A program made the position numbers and the translations under genes. A stretch of 33,134 nucleotides of DNA from an uncultured Pluralibacter sp. (lineage in GTDB: Bacteria; Pseudomonadota; Gammaproteobacteria; Enterobacterales; Enterobacteriaceae), in NCBI RefSeq assembly GCF_913775985.1, contig NZ_CAJYMB010000099.1:1-33134 (forward strand), read 5' to 3'. The notes under the pieces were generated by a model. It was not told the origin of the DNA. It saw only the letters and a list, made by a program, of their open reading frames with translations, and made no database searches. Positions 15,632 through 25,534 of this stretch are shown in pieces; positions within the stretch are counted from its first letter, which is position 1, and every line of letters starts with the position of its first letter.

Positions 15632-16594
15632 TTACCAGCAGCGGTTGACCTGCGCCATACCCTGCTCAACGCTCTCTGCTTCACCCGCGGCAACTAAACA
15701 GCAGGCGAGCTGGATTTTCAGCGGCTCGGGAATAGGCTCAACGCCCGCTACGCAGCGCTCGATCCATCTGGCAGTCACTTCCGGATCTTTTGACGCTGGC
15801 AGCGACGCGGGCTCGCTTTCGTCCCGGCGCTCGGTCAGCACCCGCGTGCCCATCGCGTCAATCAGATTGAGCTGCGGGCATCGCTGAGGATTAGCGTACA
15901 CTTCGCCTTCGGTGCCCTGCATCAGCAGCGCCAGGCCGCCTGTTTCAGTGAAAAATTTTCCCACCCGGGTGAGGTATTCCGGATGCGAAACGCTGCTCAG
16001 GCGCAGCGCCGCATCCTCGGCGAAGGGCGTCGCCAGCTTGGCGAGGGTGTGGGCGCTGTTGCGCACGCCCATGCGCCAGCGCAGCCCCAGCTGATGTGCC
16101 AGCGGTGGACAAAAGGCGTCAACCGGCATCCACACCGGCAGGTGCCCGTCGAGCCTGGCCTGCGCCTGACCGGCGTGGAGCGCAGGCTCAATGCCCAGCA
16201 GCGAGAAGATCGTGCCGGTCAGTACCCGGGTCGGATCGTGATCAATACCGTGAACCAGCACCGGAAAACCGAGCTTGTGCAGCAGCATCGCCAGCAGCGG
16301 CGTCAGATTGGCCTGCCGGCGCGCGCCGTTGTAGCTTGGGATCACCACCGGCATCGGCCTGCCCGCGGGCGGGACCAGCTTCACCGTGTGCTGCTGCATC
16401 GCCTCGTAAAATCCGCGCATCTCGGCTTCACCTTCGCCTTTAATACGCAGGGCAATGAGCACGCCGCCCAGCTCCAGCTCCGGCACCTCCCCGCTGAGCA
16501 TCTGCGCATACAGCGCGCGGGCGGTATCGAGATCCAGATCCCGGGCGTGATTCTTGCCGCGGCCAATCTCTTTAATAATGTTGCGGTAGTCCAT
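15632..16594 (-). CDS. ybiB: YbiB, TrpD-like (anthranilate phosphoribosyltransferase fold) nucleic-acid-binding protein
   Basis: 320 residues, the same length as E. coli YbiB. It has the glycosyltransferase family 3 / TrpD fold (DLDLDTARALYAQMLSGEVPELELGGVLIALRIKGE at the N-terminus; RMGVRNSAHTLAKLATPF near residue 180). In E. coli, YbiB lacks phosphoribosyltransferase function, binds DNA and RNA, and forms dimers; this protein also lacks the canonical GTGGD-type phosphate loop, having VIPSYNGARRQANLTPLLA instead. It lies 30 bases after dinG on the same strand and is therefore expected to be SOS co-induced. Confidence 0.9.
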   Translation of the reverse strand: MDYRNIIKEIGRGKNHARDLDLDTARALYAQMLSGEVPELELGGVLIALRIKGEGEAEMRGFYEAMQQHTVKLVPPAGRPMPVVIPSYNGARRQANLTPLLAMLLHKLGFPVLVHGIDHDPTRVLTGTIFSLLGIEPALHAGQAQARLDGHLPVWMPVDAFCPPLAHQLGLRWRMGVRNSAHTLAKLATPFAEDAALRLSSVSHPEYLTRVGKFFTETGGLALLMQGTEGEVYANPQRCPQLNLIDAMGTRVLTERRDESEPASLPASKDPEVTARWIERCVAGVEPIPEPLKIQLACCLVAAGEAESVEQGMAQVNRCW

Positions 16595-16624
16595 GAACTC
16601 ACTCCTGGCTGGCGGTCCGCCTCG

Positions 16625-18769
16625 CTAGCGCTTTCGGCGGCGAACGGTTTTGGTTTGGCTCTTTACTATACCTTCCGGCGCGTCTGGCTGCTCGATGGGA
16701 AATACCGGCAGCGCGTTCAGCAGGCGCGGGCCGTAATTTTTAGTCAGCAGCCGGCGGTCGTAAATAATCACTTCCCCCCAGCAGCCGTGGCTGCGGATAA
16801 GGCGCCCCACCTGCTGGATAAGGTTGAAGGAGGCGCTGGGCAGGCTCTGCACCTCGAAAGGATAGCGCTTGAGGCTCTTTAGCCACTCCCCTTCGGTAAT
16901 TACCACCGGGCTGTCGATGGGGGGAAAGGCTATTTTATGAATGTGCACCTGGCTGAGCAGCTCGCCCTTCAGATCGAGCCCCTCGGAAAACGACTGCAGC
17001 CCTACCAGCACGCTGTGCTCGCCGCTTTCTACCCGCTTGCGGTGCAGCTCCACCAGCCGGTAGCGGGGCTGGTCACCCTGCACCAGCAGCATCAGCCGCA
17101 GGTCGGCAACGTTTTCCAGAAAGCGGTTCATCGCCCGGCCGCTGGCGAACAGCACCAGCATTCCGAGATGCTTTTTGCTTTCCACCTGCTGGCGGAAAAA
17201 TGCCGCCATCTCCGCAATATGCTGCTCTTCGTTATCCATCAGCGGCTCGAAGCGCATTTTCGGGATCAGGATTTTACCCTGTTCTACGTGATTAAACGGC
17301 GAATCCAGGGCCACAAAACGGTCGCCCGCTTTCTCTTTGAGGCCGCTCATCTCCTGCAGGCGGGAAAAGCTGTTAAGCGACCGCAGGGTCGCAGAAGTGA
17401 CGACAATATGCGGCACGCTGCGCCACAGCAGTTTCTCCAGCTGATCGCTGACGCGGATGCCAACGCAGTGAAACCACACGTGCAGCTGGCCGTCGCGCAG
17501 CTCCCGGGTGGCCCACTTGCTCACCGGGGCGCCGGAAGCCTGCACCAGCGACGCCAGCCGCCACAGCTTGCTCTGGGATTCAAACATCCCCAGCGCGCGG
17601 TTCATCTGCAGCAGCACCCGGTGCAGACGCGTCACGTCGTGAGTGCCGGTTTTCTCGCTGAGGTCGTTGAGAAACAGCTCCGACAGCCCGCGCAGCATCT
17701 CGGTAAGCTTCGCCAGCCGCTGGCAGTGGGCCATGACCTCATCCGGCAGCTCGCCCATGGGAAAGCGGTACTCACCCTCCTGCCCGGCGGGCATAAACAG
17801 GCCGAGAAGCGAATTCATCGCCACGATGTGCTCCTGCAGCTCGTCGCAGTGTTCGGTCAGGCGCTCGGGCGCCGCCAGCGGCGGCAGGGTTTTCGGGCGA
17901 AACTGCTCCATGCAGGTCGCGACCAGCTTGCTGAACAGGTCAAGCTGCAGCCGGTACCATGCCGGGGTAATTTCCGCACTCATCTCGAGCGCGTCCCGGG
18001 CGACGTCCGGCAGGTGGTGCCCTTCGTCGAGCACCAGCAGCAGGTTCTTCGGCTCCGGCAGCACCGCCTCACTCTCCATTGCCGCCATCACCAGCGCGTG
18101 GTTAGCCACCACCACTTCTGCTTCCTGAATTTCGCGCCGGGCGACGAAAAACGGGCACTCCCGGTAGTAGTGGCAGTTGCGGTTCAGGCAGCCGGCTTTA
18201 TCGGTGCTGAGGCGGCTCCACAGCGCGTCGTCAATGGCGATATCGGTGTGGTCCCGCAGTCCGTCCCACTTGTAGGTATCCAGCGATCCCTTGAGTTTCG
18301 CGCACAGCTTCTGCTCGGCCTGATTTTTCGGGGCCAGCTCATCGTCGAGGAACGCCAGCAGATCCTGCTGGGAAGGTTCGGAGGTGGAGAGCGCCGCGAG
18401 ATTGCGCGGGCAGACGTAGCGCCCGCGGCCAAAGGCGGCGGTAAAGCGCAGATCGGGGATGATTTTCTTCAGCAGGGGCAGATCTTTGCTGTAGATTTGA
18501 TCCTGTAACGCCACGTTGGCGGTGCTGATCACCAGCGTTTTGTCTTCTTCCCGGGCAACCGCAATACCGGGGATCAGATAGGAGAGGGTTTTACCGACGC
18601 CGGTCGGCGCCTCGATGGCCAGGTGTCGCCCCTCTTCCCCGGTCAGGGTTTTTGCCACGTCGGCAATCATCTGCCGCTGGGGGGCGCGGGGGATAAAATC
18701 GGGGATCTGTTGCTGGAGCGCCTTATACCAGGCGGCAATCTGCGCCTTGAGCGCGGCGGTGAGGGCCAT
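16625..18769 (-). CDS. dinG: DinG, SOS-induced iron-sulfur 5'-3' DNA helicase
   Basis: 714 residues (E. coli 716), XPD-like superfamily 2 helicase. Walker A APTGVGKT (54-61); the four [4Fe-4S] cysteines are at 120, 194, 199 and 205, the same numbers as in E. coli; the DEAH-type motif is DEGHH (248-252). The C-terminal helicase motifs are GLQSFSEGLDLKGE and QQVGRLIRS. DinG unwinds D-loops, R-loops and G-quadruplexes and clears replication-transcription conflicts. The ribosome site is weak. A LexA box lies 14 bases upstream of the start codon. ybiB follows in the same operon. Confidence 0.96.
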   Translation of the reverse strand: MALTAALKAQIAAWYKALQQQIPDFIPRAPQRQMIADVAKTLTGEEGRHLAIEAPTGVGKTLSYLIPGIAVAREEDKTLVISTANVALQDQIYSKDLPLLKKIIPDLRFTAAFGRGRYVCPRNLAALSTSEPSQQDLLAFLDDELAPKNQAEQKLCAKLKGSLDTYKWDGLRDHTDIAIDDALWSRLSTDKAGCLNRNCHYYRECPFFVARREIQEAEVVVANHALVMAAMESEAVLPEPKNLLLVLDEGHHLPDVARDALEMSAEITPAWYRLQLDLFSKLVATCMEQFRPKTLPPLAAPERLTEHCDELQEHIVAMNSLLGLFMPAGQEGEYRFPMGELPDEVMAHCQRLAKLTEMLRGLSELFLNDLSEKTGTHDVTRLHRVLLQMNRALGMFESQSKLWRLASLVQASGAPVSKWATRELRDGQLHVWFHCVGIRVSDQLEKLLWRSVPHIVVTSATLRSLNSFSRLQEMSGLKEKAGDRFVALDSPFNHVEQGKILIPKMRFEPLMDNEEQHIAEMAAFFRQQVESKKHLGMLVLFASGRAMNRFLENVADLRLMLLVQGDQPRYRLVELHRKRVESGEHSVLVGLQSFSEGLDLKGELLSQVHIHKIAFPPIDSPVVITEGEWLKSLKRYPFEVQSLPSASFNLIQQVGRLIRSHGCWGEVIIYDRRLLTKNYGPRLLNALPVFPIEQPDAPEGIVKSQTKTVRRRKR

Positions 18770-18782
18770 TAAAGCATCCGGA

Positions 18783-18802
18783 TACTGTATAAACAGCCAC
18801 TA
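18783..18802. promoter_or_regulatory. LexA box of dinG
   Basis: TACTGTATAAACAGCCACTA fits TACTG-N10-CAGTA with one mismatch in the right arm and closely matches the E. coli dinG SOS box. Position is 14 bases upstream of the start codon. Confidence 0.88.
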
Positions 18803-18895
18803 TTCTGGCACTTTCCGCCAGCCGGAGCAAACGGAGAGCGCCCGCACGCTGCCAAAAGCGTGGAGCGCGGCCCCGCGATTGCAGCGGCACGCCGC

Positions 18896-18915
18896 GCGCC
18901 TGAGGCGCCAGGCGC
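18896..18915 (-). terminator. Hairpin after yebG
   Basis: GCGCCTG and CAGGCGC form a seven-bp stem with a six-base loop, 11 bases past the yebG stop. It is not followed by a U-run, so read-through into dinG is possible. Confidence 0.4.
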
Positions 18916-18926
18916 TAAAGCTGACG

Positions 18927-19265
18927 TTATGCGGCTTTGGAACGCTTGCGCGGGTGCTCGCTGACGTTGCTCTCGTCCGCATCCTGTACGGACTCAGCCT
19001 CAGCGGCTGGTGCGGGAGCGGGAGCGGGTTCAGGCAATTTACCGTGTTTCAATACGCCCGACAGCAGATCTTTATTTTCTGCCATCCACATCGCCAGCGC
19101 ATCGCTTTGCCCTTCATCAAGAGAAAGCGGGCTCTGCTGCAGCCACTCGCCGAGCACACCGGCCAGATCCAGCATTTTATCGTAAGCGTCAGCGTCCTTT
19201 TTATTGGCGAAAGCCATCTTTTCTTGCCCCTCTCTGACGACAACATATTTAATTTCGACCGCCAT
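18927..19265 (-). CDS. yebG: YebG, LexA-regulated DNA-damage-inducible protein
   Basis: 112 residues; E. coli YebG is about 96. The conserved domain is MAVEIKYVVVREGQEKMAFANKKDADAYDKMLD, then LSLDEGQSDALAMWMAENKDLLSGVLKHGKLP. The tail is an Ala/Pro/Glu-rich linker (PAPAPAPAAEAES) ending in a basic stretch PRKRSKAA. The biochemical role is not established; expression is SOS-controlled in E. coli. A GAGG ribosome site precedes the ATG, and a near-perfect LexA box is 15 bases upstream. In K-12, yebG lies far away near the terminus; here it is between rhlE and dinG on the dinG strand. Confidence 0.92.
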   Translation of the reverse strand: MAVEIKYVVVREGQEKMAFANKKDADAYDKMLDLAGVLGEWLQQSPLSLDEGQSDALAMWMAENKDLLSGVLKHGKLPEPAPAPAPAAEAESVQDADESNVSEHPRKRSKAA

Positions 19266-19280
19266 GATACAACCTCAATT

Positions 19281-19300
19281 AACTGTGTATTTATACAGTA
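19281..19300. promoter_or_regulatory. LexA box of yebG
   Basis: AACTGTGTATTTATACAGTA on the plus strand; its complement begins TACTGTATAAAT and ends CACAGTT, very close to the known E. coli yebG box. Nine of ten arm bases match TACTG-N10-CAGTA. Confidence 0.9.
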
Positions 19301-19373
19301 TAAAACCATTACCGTTATTACGCAACCCGGATGATCTCGGATGATAATGAAGAACCCCTGGCGCAATACAGGC

Positions 19374-19398
19374 AAAAAAAGGGCCGCTTTCGCGGCCC
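19374..19398 (-). terminator. Intrinsic terminator of rhlE
   Basis: Leftward GGGCCGC-GAAA-GCGGCCC followed by seven U residues, 11 bases after the rhlE stop. A GNRA loop on a seven-bp GC stem is a strong terminator. Confidence 0.92.
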
Positions 19399-19409
19399 AT
19401 TCTCAAGAC

Positions 19410-20771
19410 TTACTGCCCGGCAGCAGGTTTGCGCGGGCGCCGACGACGCGGTGCGCCTTCTCTGCGCGGCTGCTCGCCGGCAGGCTTATCGCTGCGGCGG
19501 GACTGGCCCTGACCGTTACCGCGGGACGGCGAATTGCCGCCGCCGGCCGGACGATCGCTGCGGCGCGGCTGGCTCTGACCGCGGCCGCCGCGGCCCTGGC
19601 GGCCGTTCTGGATCGGCTCGGCCTGGATGCTCGGATCCGGCTCGTAGCCCGGCAGGGCAATGCGCGGGATCTCTTTTTTCAGCAGGCGCTCGATATCGCG
19701 CAGCAGCTTGTGTTCATCGACGCAGACCAGCGACAGCGCTTCACCGGTTGCCGCCGCACGGCCGGTACGGCCGATGCGGTGCACGTAGTCTTCCGGCACG
19801 TTCGGCAGCTCGTAGTTAACGACGTGCGGCAGCTCTTCGATGTCGAGACCGCGAGCCGCGATGTCGGTAGCCACCAGCACGCGAAGCTCGCCAGATTTAA
19901 ACTCGGCCAGCGCGCGAGTACGGGCGCCCTGGCTCTTGTTGCCGTGAATGGCGGCGCTGCGGATCCCGTCCTTGTTCAGCTGCTCGGCCAGGTGGTTGGC
20001 GCCGTGCTTGGTGCGGGTAAAGACCAGCACCTGCTGCCAGTTGCCTTCGCCAATCATCTGCGACAGCAGTTCCCGCTTGCGCTTCTTATCGACAAAGTGA
20101 ACGTGCTGGGTCACCTGCTCGGAAGCGGTGTTGCGGCGCGCGACTTCAATTTCCAGCGGGTTGTGCAGCAGCTTCTCAGCCAGGCCTTTGATCTCATCGG
20201 AGAAGGTGGCGGAGAACAGCAGGTTCTGACGCTTGGCCGGCAGCTTGGCGAGCACGCGGCGAATGTCGTGGATAAAGCCCATGTCGAGCATGCGGTCCGC
20301 TTCATCCAGCACCAGAATTTCAACTTTATCGAGGCTGACGGCGTTCTGATGTTCCAGATCCAGCAGGCGACCCGGGGTTGCCACCAGAATATCGACGCCG
20401 CTGCGCAGCTTCATCATCTGCGGGTTAATGCTCACGCCGCCGAACACTACCATCGAACGCAGGTTGAGGTACTGGCTGTAGTCGCGCACGTTTTCGCCAA
20501 TCTGCGCGGCCAGCTCGCGGGTTGGGGTGAGGATCAGGGCGCGCACCGGGCGACGTCCTTTTGCGTGCGGCTCTTTCTCGCTCAGCAGCTGCAGCAGCGG
20601 CAGGGTAAAGCCGGCAGTTTTACCGGTGCCCGTCTGGGCGCTCGCCATCAGATCGCGGCCCTGCAGCACGGCAGGAATGGCCTGCTGCTGAATGGGGGTC
20701 GGCTGGTGATAGCCCTGCTCGGCTACAGCGCGCAGGATCTCGGCATTCAGGCCAAGGGTTTCAAAAGACAT
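19410..20771 (-). CDS. rhlE: RhlE, DEAD-box ATP-dependent RNA helicase
   Basis: 453 residues (E. coli 454). Q motif around F3-Q28; motif I AQTGTGKT (45-52); Ib TPGR; motif II DEAD (156-159); motif III SAT (187-189); [10 protein letters not shown]. The C-terminal about 70 residues are a low-complexity basic tail of RSDRPAGG / RRSDKPAGE and RRRRPRKPA repeats, likely disordered and RNA-binding. It helps 50S ribosome maturation. GGAG lies six bases upstream of the ATG. It is divergent from cecR, and in E. coli CecR also controls rhlE. Confidence 0.96.
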   Translation of the reverse strand: MSFETLGLNAEILRAVAEQGYHQPTPIQQQAIPAVLQGRDLMASAQTGTGKTAGFTLPLLQLLSEKEPHAKGRRPVRALILTPTRELAAQIGENVRDYSQYLNLRSMVVFGGVSINPQMMKLRSGVDILVATPGRLLDLEHQNAVSLDKVEILVLDEADRMLDMGFIHDIRRVLAKLPAKRQNLLFSATFSDEIKGLAEKLLHNPLEIEVARRNTASEQVTQHVHFVDKKRKRELLSQMIGEGNWQQVLVFTRTKHGANHLAEQLNKDGIRSAAIHGNKSQGARTRALAEFKSGELRVLVATDIAARGLDIEELPHVVNYELPNVPEDYVHRIGRTGRAAATGEALSLVCVDEHKLLRDIERLLKKEIPRIALPGYEPDPSIQAEPIQNGRQGRGGRGQSQPRRSDRPAGGGNSPSRGNGQGQSRRSDKPAGEQPRREGAPRRRRPRKPAAGQ

Positions 20772-20942
20772 AACAACTCCGAACCGCCCCGACCATAACA
20801 GGTGTAGTTTTCAGGGAGATAGTGACGACATGTTTGACAAAAACCACAATGTCAGCAAGCGGCGGATTGTAGCAGTTTTTGTGACGAACCGCATAAAATA
20901 TCACTCCCCCTTTTCAAAACGAGACATTTCCCCGTCCGCCAT

Positions 20943-20971
20943 TAGACACTCCCGGAAAACAGTCATAATAT
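20943..20971 (+). promoter_or_regulatory. Predicted cecR promoter
   Basis: TAGACA, 17 bases, TAATAT. The -10 abuts the palindromic operator, so bound CecR would block it. Consensus-based prediction. Confidence 0.45.
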
Positions 20972-20990
20972 TAATCAATCGATTGATTAA
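20971..20990. promoter_or_regulatory. Perfect 20-bp palindrome, candidate CecR operator
   Basis: TTAATCAATCGATTGATTAA, perfectly symmetrical, lies 14 bases upstream of cecR. TetR-family repressors commonly bind such sites beside their own gene. In E. coli CecR binds in the rhlE-cecR interval and controls both sides. Confidence 0.8.
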
Positions 20991-21004
20991 CTTTTAGTGA
21001 TGCC

Positions 21005-21679
21005 ATGAATACACCACCGGCCACCAGCAAAGGTGAACAGGCTAAAAGCCAGCTGATCGCCGCCGCCCTCGCCCAGTTCGGCGAGTACGGCCTGCATGCC
21101 ACCACCCGGGATATCGCCGCCCAGGCGGGGCAGAATATTGCCGCTATCACTTACTATTTCGGATCCAAAGACGATCTGTATCTCGCCTGCGCCCGCTGGA
21201 TCACGGAATTTATCGACGTCAACTTCAAACCCTACGCCGAAGCGGGTCAGCGGCTGCTCGATGCCCCTGAGCCGGACCGGCAGGCGATCCGCGAGCTTCT
21301 GCTCAGCGCCTGCCGCAACTTGACCCTGCTGCTGACGCAGGAAGAAACCATGAACCTGAGCCGGTTTATCTCCCGGGAGCAGCTATCTCCAACTCCGGCC
21401 TACCGGCTGATCCACGATCGGGTTATCGCCCCGCTGCACGACCAGATGACGCAGCTTATCGCCGCCTGCACCGGCCGCAGCCCGCACGATACTGAAACTA
21501 TCCTGCACACCCATGCGCTGCTGGGCGAAGTGCTCTCTTTTCGCATCGGCCGGGAAACCATCCTGCTGCGGGCGGGCTGGACGCAGTTTAATGAACATAA
21601 CGTGGAGCAGATTTGCCGGGTTATCGCCTGCCACCTCGATCTGCTGCTGAAGGGCTTAACTGTCGGAGCCGAGTCATGA
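21005..21679 (+). CDS. cecR: CecR, TetR-family repressor of the ybhGFSR efflux operon and rhlE
   Basis: 224 residues (E. coli CecR/YbiH 223). The N-terminal TetR helix-turn-helix is [50 protein letters not shown] (about 16-65). The C-terminal ligand domain ([49 protein letters not shown]) matches CecR. It controls sensitivity to cefoperazone and chloramphenicol in E. coli. The start has little ribosome-site sequence. A perfect palindrome precedes it, and its stop overlaps ybhG by four bases (ATGA), so repressor and exporter are made together and autorepression is likely. Confidence 0.94.
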   Translation: MNTPPATSKGEQAKSQLIAAALAQFGEYGLHATTRDIAAQAGQNIAAITYYFGSKDDLYLACARWITEFIDVNFKPYAEAGQRLLDAPEPDRQAIRELLLSACRNLTLLLTQEETMNLSRFISREQLSPTPAYRLIHDRVIAPLHDQMTQLIAACTGRSPHDTETILHTHALLGEVLSFRIGRETILLRAGWTQFNEHNVEQICRVIACHLDLLLKGLTVGAES

Positions 21680-22671
21680 AAAAATCTGTCGCCGCCGCGC
21701 TGGCGGCTATCGCAATTGTTGCGGCCGTCGCCGGCGGCGCGCTGTGGTATCTCAACCGAGCGCCCGAGCCGCTGACGCTTTACGGCAACGTCGATATTCG
21801 CACCGTCAACATCAGCTTTCGCGTCGGCGGACGTTTGCAAACCCTGCGGGTGGATGAAGGCGATGCGGTAAAGGCCGGACAGGCGCTGGGCGAGCTGGAC
21901 CGCGCGCCGTATGAAAACGCCCTCGGTCAGGCTATCGCCAACGCCGATGCGGCGAAGGCCAAATACGATTTGCTGCTGGCGGGCTATCGCGCCGAAGAGA
22001 TTGCGCAGGCCACCGCCGCCGTACGCCAGGCGCAGGCCGCCTACGATTACGCCCGCAACTTTTACCAGCGCCAGCAGGGGCTGTGGAAAAGCCGCACGGT
22101 TTCCGCCAACGATCTGGAGAACGCCCGCTCGGCGCGGGATCAGGCCCAGGCGAACCTGAAAGCGGCGCAGGATAAACTCAGCCAGTACCACACCGGCAAC
22201 CGGCCGCAGGAGATAGCCCAGGCGAAAGCGAGCCTCGAACAGGCGGAGGCCGCGCTGGCCCAGGCCCGTTTGGATCTGCAGGATACCCGGCTCATCGCGC
22301 CGTCTAACGGCACAATTCTCACCCGCGCCGTTGAGCCCGGCAGCATGCTCGGTGCGGGCGCCAGCGTGCTGACCCTTTCCCTGACCCGCCCGGTGTGGAT
22401 CCGCGCCTATATTAACGAAGCCAGCCTTAACCAGGCGCAGCCGGGACGGGGACTGCTGCTGTATACCGACGGGCGCCCGGACAAGCCCTGGCACGGCAAA
22501 ATTGGCTTTGTCTCTCCCACCGCCGAATTTACGCCGAAAACGGTGGAGACCACCGATCTGCGCACCGATTTAGTGTACCGCCTGCGCATTATCGTCACCG
22601 ACCCGGACGACACCCTGCGTCAGGGAATGCCGGTCACCATCACCTTCCCCGACGGCGCCCGGCATGAGTGA
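21676..22671 (+). CDS. ybhG: YbhG, membrane-fusion (HlyD-like) subunit of the YbhGFSR exporter
   Basis: 331 residues (E. coli 332). One N-terminal membrane anchor (residues 3-25), a split biotinyl-lipoyl domain ([41 protein letters not shown] ... [20 protein letters not shown]), a long Ala/Gln-rich coiled-coil hairpin between them (about 75-200) and a beta-barrel domain. It bridges the inner-membrane ABC complex to an outer-membrane channel such as TolC. The open frame begins at 21613, but the ATG at 21676 overlapping the cecR stop matches homologues. Confidence 0.93.
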   Translation: MKKSVAAALAAIAIVAAVAGGALWYLNRAPEPLTLYGNVDIRTVNISFRVGGRLQTLRVDEGDAVKAGQALGELDRAPYENALGQAIANADAAKAKYDLLLAGYRAEEIAQATAAVRQAQAAYDYARNFYQRQQGLWKSRTVSANDLENARSARDQAQANLKAAQDKLSQYHTGNRPQEIAQAKASLEQAEAALAQARLDLQDTRLIAPSNGTILTRAVEPGSMLGAGASVLTLSLTRPVWIRAYINEASLNQAQPGRGLLLYTDGRPDKPWHGKIGFVSPTAEFTPKTVETTDLRTDLVYRLRIIVTDPDDTLRQGMPVTITFPDGARHE

Positions 22672-24403
22672 CGCCCGCATTACGCTACAGGGGCTGGTTA
22701 AAGGCTTTGCGGGAATGAAAAAGCCTGCGGTGGCGCGCCTTACCGCCACCGTGCAGCCCGGCTATGTCACCGGCCTGGTGGGTCCGGACGGCGCGGGGAA
22801 AACCACCCTGATGCGGATGCTCGCCGGGCTGTTAAAACCGGACGAGGGCAAGATTGAGGTGATTGGCTACGATCCGGTGGCCGACAGCGGCGCGCTGCAC
22901 GCGGTACTGGGCTATATGCCGCAGAAGTTCGGCCTGTATGAAGATTTAACGGTGATGGAAAACCTGACGCTGTACGCGGACCTGCGCAGCGTTACCGGCG
23001 AGGCGCGCCGGCAAACCTTTGATCGCCTGCTGGCGTTTACTTCCCTCGGCCCGTTTACCGACCGGCTGGCGGGGAAACTCTCCGGCGGTATGAAGCAGAA
23101 GCTGGGGCTTGCCTGCACTCTGGTGGGTGACCCGAAGGTGCTGCTGCTGGATGAGCCGGGGGTCGGCGTCGATCCTATCTCCCGCCGTGAGCTGTGGAAA
23201 ATGGTGCACGCGCTGGCGGGCGACGGAATGCTGATCCTCTGGAGCACGTCGTACCTCGATGAAGCCGAGCAGTGCCGGGACGTGCTGCTGATGAACGAAG
23301 GCGAGCTACTGTATCAGGGCGAGCCGAAAGCGCTGACCGACACCATGCGCGGGCGCAGCTTCCTGCTGAGCAGCCCGCAGGAAAACAACCGCCGGCTGCT
23401 GCAGCGGGTGCTGAAATTGCCGGCCGCCAGCGACGGCATGATCCAGGGGCGCTCGGTGCGCCTGATCCTGCGTAAAGACGCCAGCGCCGACGAGTTCCGC
23501 AACGCGCCGCAGATGCCGCCGCTGGAGATGGTCGAAACCGAACCGCGCTTCGAAGACGCGTTTATCGATCTTCTCGGCGGAGCCGATACCAGAGAATCGC
23601 CCCTGGGCGCGATCCTGCACGCCGTTGAGGGGAGTAAAGACGAGGCGGTGATCGAAGCCCGGCAGCTGACCAAAAAATTCGGCGACTTCGCCGCCACCGA
23701 CTGCGTGGACTTCAGCGTCCGGCGCGGCGAGATTTTCGGCCTGCTCGGTCCCAATGGTGCGGGTAAATCCACCACCTTCAAGATGATGTGCGGCCTGCTG
23801 GTGCCCACCGCCGGGCAGGCGCTGGTGTTGGGCACCGACCTGAAGGTCGGCTCCGGCAAAACCCGCCAGCACCTGGGCTATATGGCGCAAAAGTTCTCCC
23901 TGTACGGCAACCTCACTGTGGAGCAGAACCTGCGCTTTTTCTCCGGCATTTACGGTCTGCGCGGCCGGGCGCAGCGCGCCAAAATTGCCGAGATGAGCGA
24001 GGCGTTTGAATTTCAGGACATCGCCCACCACACCACCGACGCGCTGCCGCTGGGCTTCAAGCAGCGGCTGGCGCTCGCCTGCTCCCTGATGCACGAGCCG
24101 GATATTCTGTTTCTCGACGAGCCGACTTCCGGGGTCGATCCCCTCACCCGTCGCGAATTCTGGCTGCACATTAACAGCATGGTGGATAAAGGCGTCACGG
24201 TGATGGTCACTACCCACTTTATGGACGAGGCGGAGTACTGCGACCGCATCGGGCTGGTGTATCGCGGCAAGCTGATTGCCAGCGGCACCCCGGACGCGCT
24301 AAAGGCCCAGGCGGCGGATGAAACGATAGCCGATCCGACCATGGAGCAGGCGTTTATCGCGCTCATTCAGGACTGGGATAAGGAGCACGCCGATGTCCGC
24401 TAA
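22664..24403 (+). CDS. ybhF: YbhF, tandem ATP-binding subunit of the YbhGFSR exporter
   Basis: 579 residues with two ABC domains. NBD1: Walker [10 protein letters not shown] (40-48), signature LSGGMKQ (139-145), Walker B LLLDEP (160-165), but the switch position reads [10 protein letters not shown], with Ser where His is usual. NBD2: Walker [10 protein letters not shown] (362-370), degenerate signature LPLGFKQ (461-467), Walker B FLDEP and intact [10 protein letters not shown]. By the head-to-tail rule one ATP site is canonical and one degenerate. It energises the YbhS/YbhR permease; in E. coli the system exports drugs and Na+/Li+. It overlaps ybhG by eight bases and ybhS by 11. Confidence 0.94.
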   Translation: MSDARITLQGLVKGFAGMKKPAVARLTATVQPGYVTGLVGPDGAGKTTLMRMLAGLLKPDEGKIEVIGYDPVADSGALHAVLGYMPQKFGLYEDLTVMENLTLYADLRSVTGEARRQTFDRLLAFTSLGPFTDRLAGKLSGGMKQKLGLACTLVGDPKVLLLDEPGVGVDPISRRELWKMVHALAGDGMLILWSTSYLDEAEQCRDVLLMNEGELLYQGEPKALTDTMRGRSFLLSSPQENNRRLLQRVLKLPAASDGMIQGRSVRLILRKDASADEFRNAPQMPPLEMVETEPRFEDAFIDLLGGADTRESPLGAILHAVEGSKDEAVIEARQLTKKFGDFAATDCVDFSVRRGEIFGLLGPNGAGKSTTFKMMCGLLVPTAGQALVLGTDLKVGSGKTRQHLGYMAQKFSLYGNLTVEQNLRFFSGIYGLRGRAQRAKIAEMSEAFEFQDIAHHTTDALPLGFKQRLALACSLMHEPDILFLDEPTSGVDPLTRREFWLHINSMVDKGVTVMVTTHFMDEAEYCDRIGLVYRGKLIASGTPDALKAQAADETIADPTMEQAFIALIQDWDKEHADVR

Positions 24404-25526
24404 GTGGCTTTCGTGGCGGCGGGTACGCGCCCTGTGCGTGAAGGAAACCCGGCAGATCGTCCGCGATCCCAGCAGCTGGCTGATCGCCGTGGCGATCCCG
24501 CTGCTGCTGCTGTTTATCTTCGGCTACGGGATTAACCTCGACTCAAGCCGCCTGCGGGTCGGGGTGCTGCTGGAGCAGCAGAGCAAAGAGGCGCTGGATT
24601 TCGCCCACGCCATGACCGGCTCGCCCTACATCGACGCGACGCTCAGCGATAATCGCGGCGAGCTTATCCAGAAGATGCAGGCCGGGCGCATCCGCGGGCT
24701 GGTGGTTATCCCGGTGAACTTCGCCGCGCAGATGGCGAGGCCGGGCGACAGCGCACCGGTTCAGGTCATTACCGACGGCAGCGAGCCGAACACCGCCAAC
24801 TTCGTGCAGGGCTACGTGCAGGGGATCTGGCAAATCTGGCAGATGCAGCGGGCGGAGGATCGGGGCGAAACCTTTGAGCCGCTCATTGAGGTACAGACCC
24901 GCTACTGGTTTAACGCCGCCGCCATCAGCCAGCACTTTATTATTCCCGGGGCGATCACCATTATCATGACAGTTATCGGCGCGATCCTCACCTCGCTGGT
25001 GATTGCCCGCGAATGGGAGCGCGGCACCATGGAGGCGCTGCTCTCCACGGAGATAACCCGCGCCGAGCTGCTTTTATGCAAGCTCATTCCCTACTACTTC
25101 CTCGGCATGCTGGCGATGGCGCTGTGCATGGTGGTGTCGGTATTTGTCATCGGCGTGCCCTATCGCGGCTCGCTGCTGGTGCTGTTCTTTATTTCAAGCC
25201 TGTTTTTACTGAGCACGCTGGGAATGGGGCTACTTATCTCCACCATTACCCGCAACCAGTTTAACGCCGCCCAGGTGGCGCTGAACGCCGCCTTTTTACC
25301 GTCGATCATGCTGTCCGGGTTCATCTTCCAGATAGACAGCATGCCCGCCGCCATTCGGGTGGCGACCTGGATTATTCCCGCCCGCTACTTCGTCAGCACG
25401 CTGCAGAGCCTGTTTCTGGCGGGGAATATTGCCCCGGTGCTGATTATCAACACCCTGCTGCTGATTGTCTCGGCGGTGGCGTTTATCGGCCTGACGTGGC
25501 TGAAAACCCGGCGGCGGCTGGATTAG
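24393..25526 (+). CDS. ybhS: YbhS, ABC-2 type permease subunit
   Basis: 377 residues, the E. coli length. One N-terminal membrane segment (about 25-44), a large periplasmic domain (about 45-170), then five C-terminal membrane helices. The family motif [30 protein letters not shown] (about 206-235) is the coupling region, and [22 protein letters not shown] follows. It pairs with YbhR as a heterodimeric transmembrane channel. It begins within the ybhF end and its stop is inside the ybhR ribosome site. Confidence 0.94.
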   Translation: MSAKWLSWRRVRALCVKETRQIVRDPSSWLIAVAIPLLLLFIFGYGINLDSSRLRVGVLLEQQSKEALDFAHAMTGSPYIDATLSDNRGELIQKMQAGRIRGLVVIPVNFAAQMARPGDSAPVQVITDGSEPNTANFVQGYVQGIWQIWQMQRAEDRGETFEPLIEVQTRYWFNAAAISQHFIIPGAITIIMTVIGAILTSLVIAREWERGTMEALLSTEITRAELLLCKLIPYYFLGMLAMALCMVVSVFVIGVPYRGSLLVLFFISSLFLLSTLGMGLLISTITRNQFNAAQVALNAAFLPSIMLSGFIFQIDSMPAAIRVATWIIPARYFVSTLQSLFLAGNIAPVLIINTLLLIVSAVAFIGLTWLKTRRRLD

Positions 25527-25534
25527 GAGGCTCT

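Noticed and set aside
16937-18508. 523-codon open frame antisense to dinG
   Set aside because: Low-complexity shadow (His/Gln/Val/Arg-rich) of the intact helicase gene, with no ribosome site or family motifs.
19341-20798. 485-codon open frame antisense to rhlE
   Set aside because: It is a product of GC-rich codon bias in rhlE; composition is Ala/Gln/His/Arg-rich with no recognisable domain, and rhlE is complete and highly conserved.
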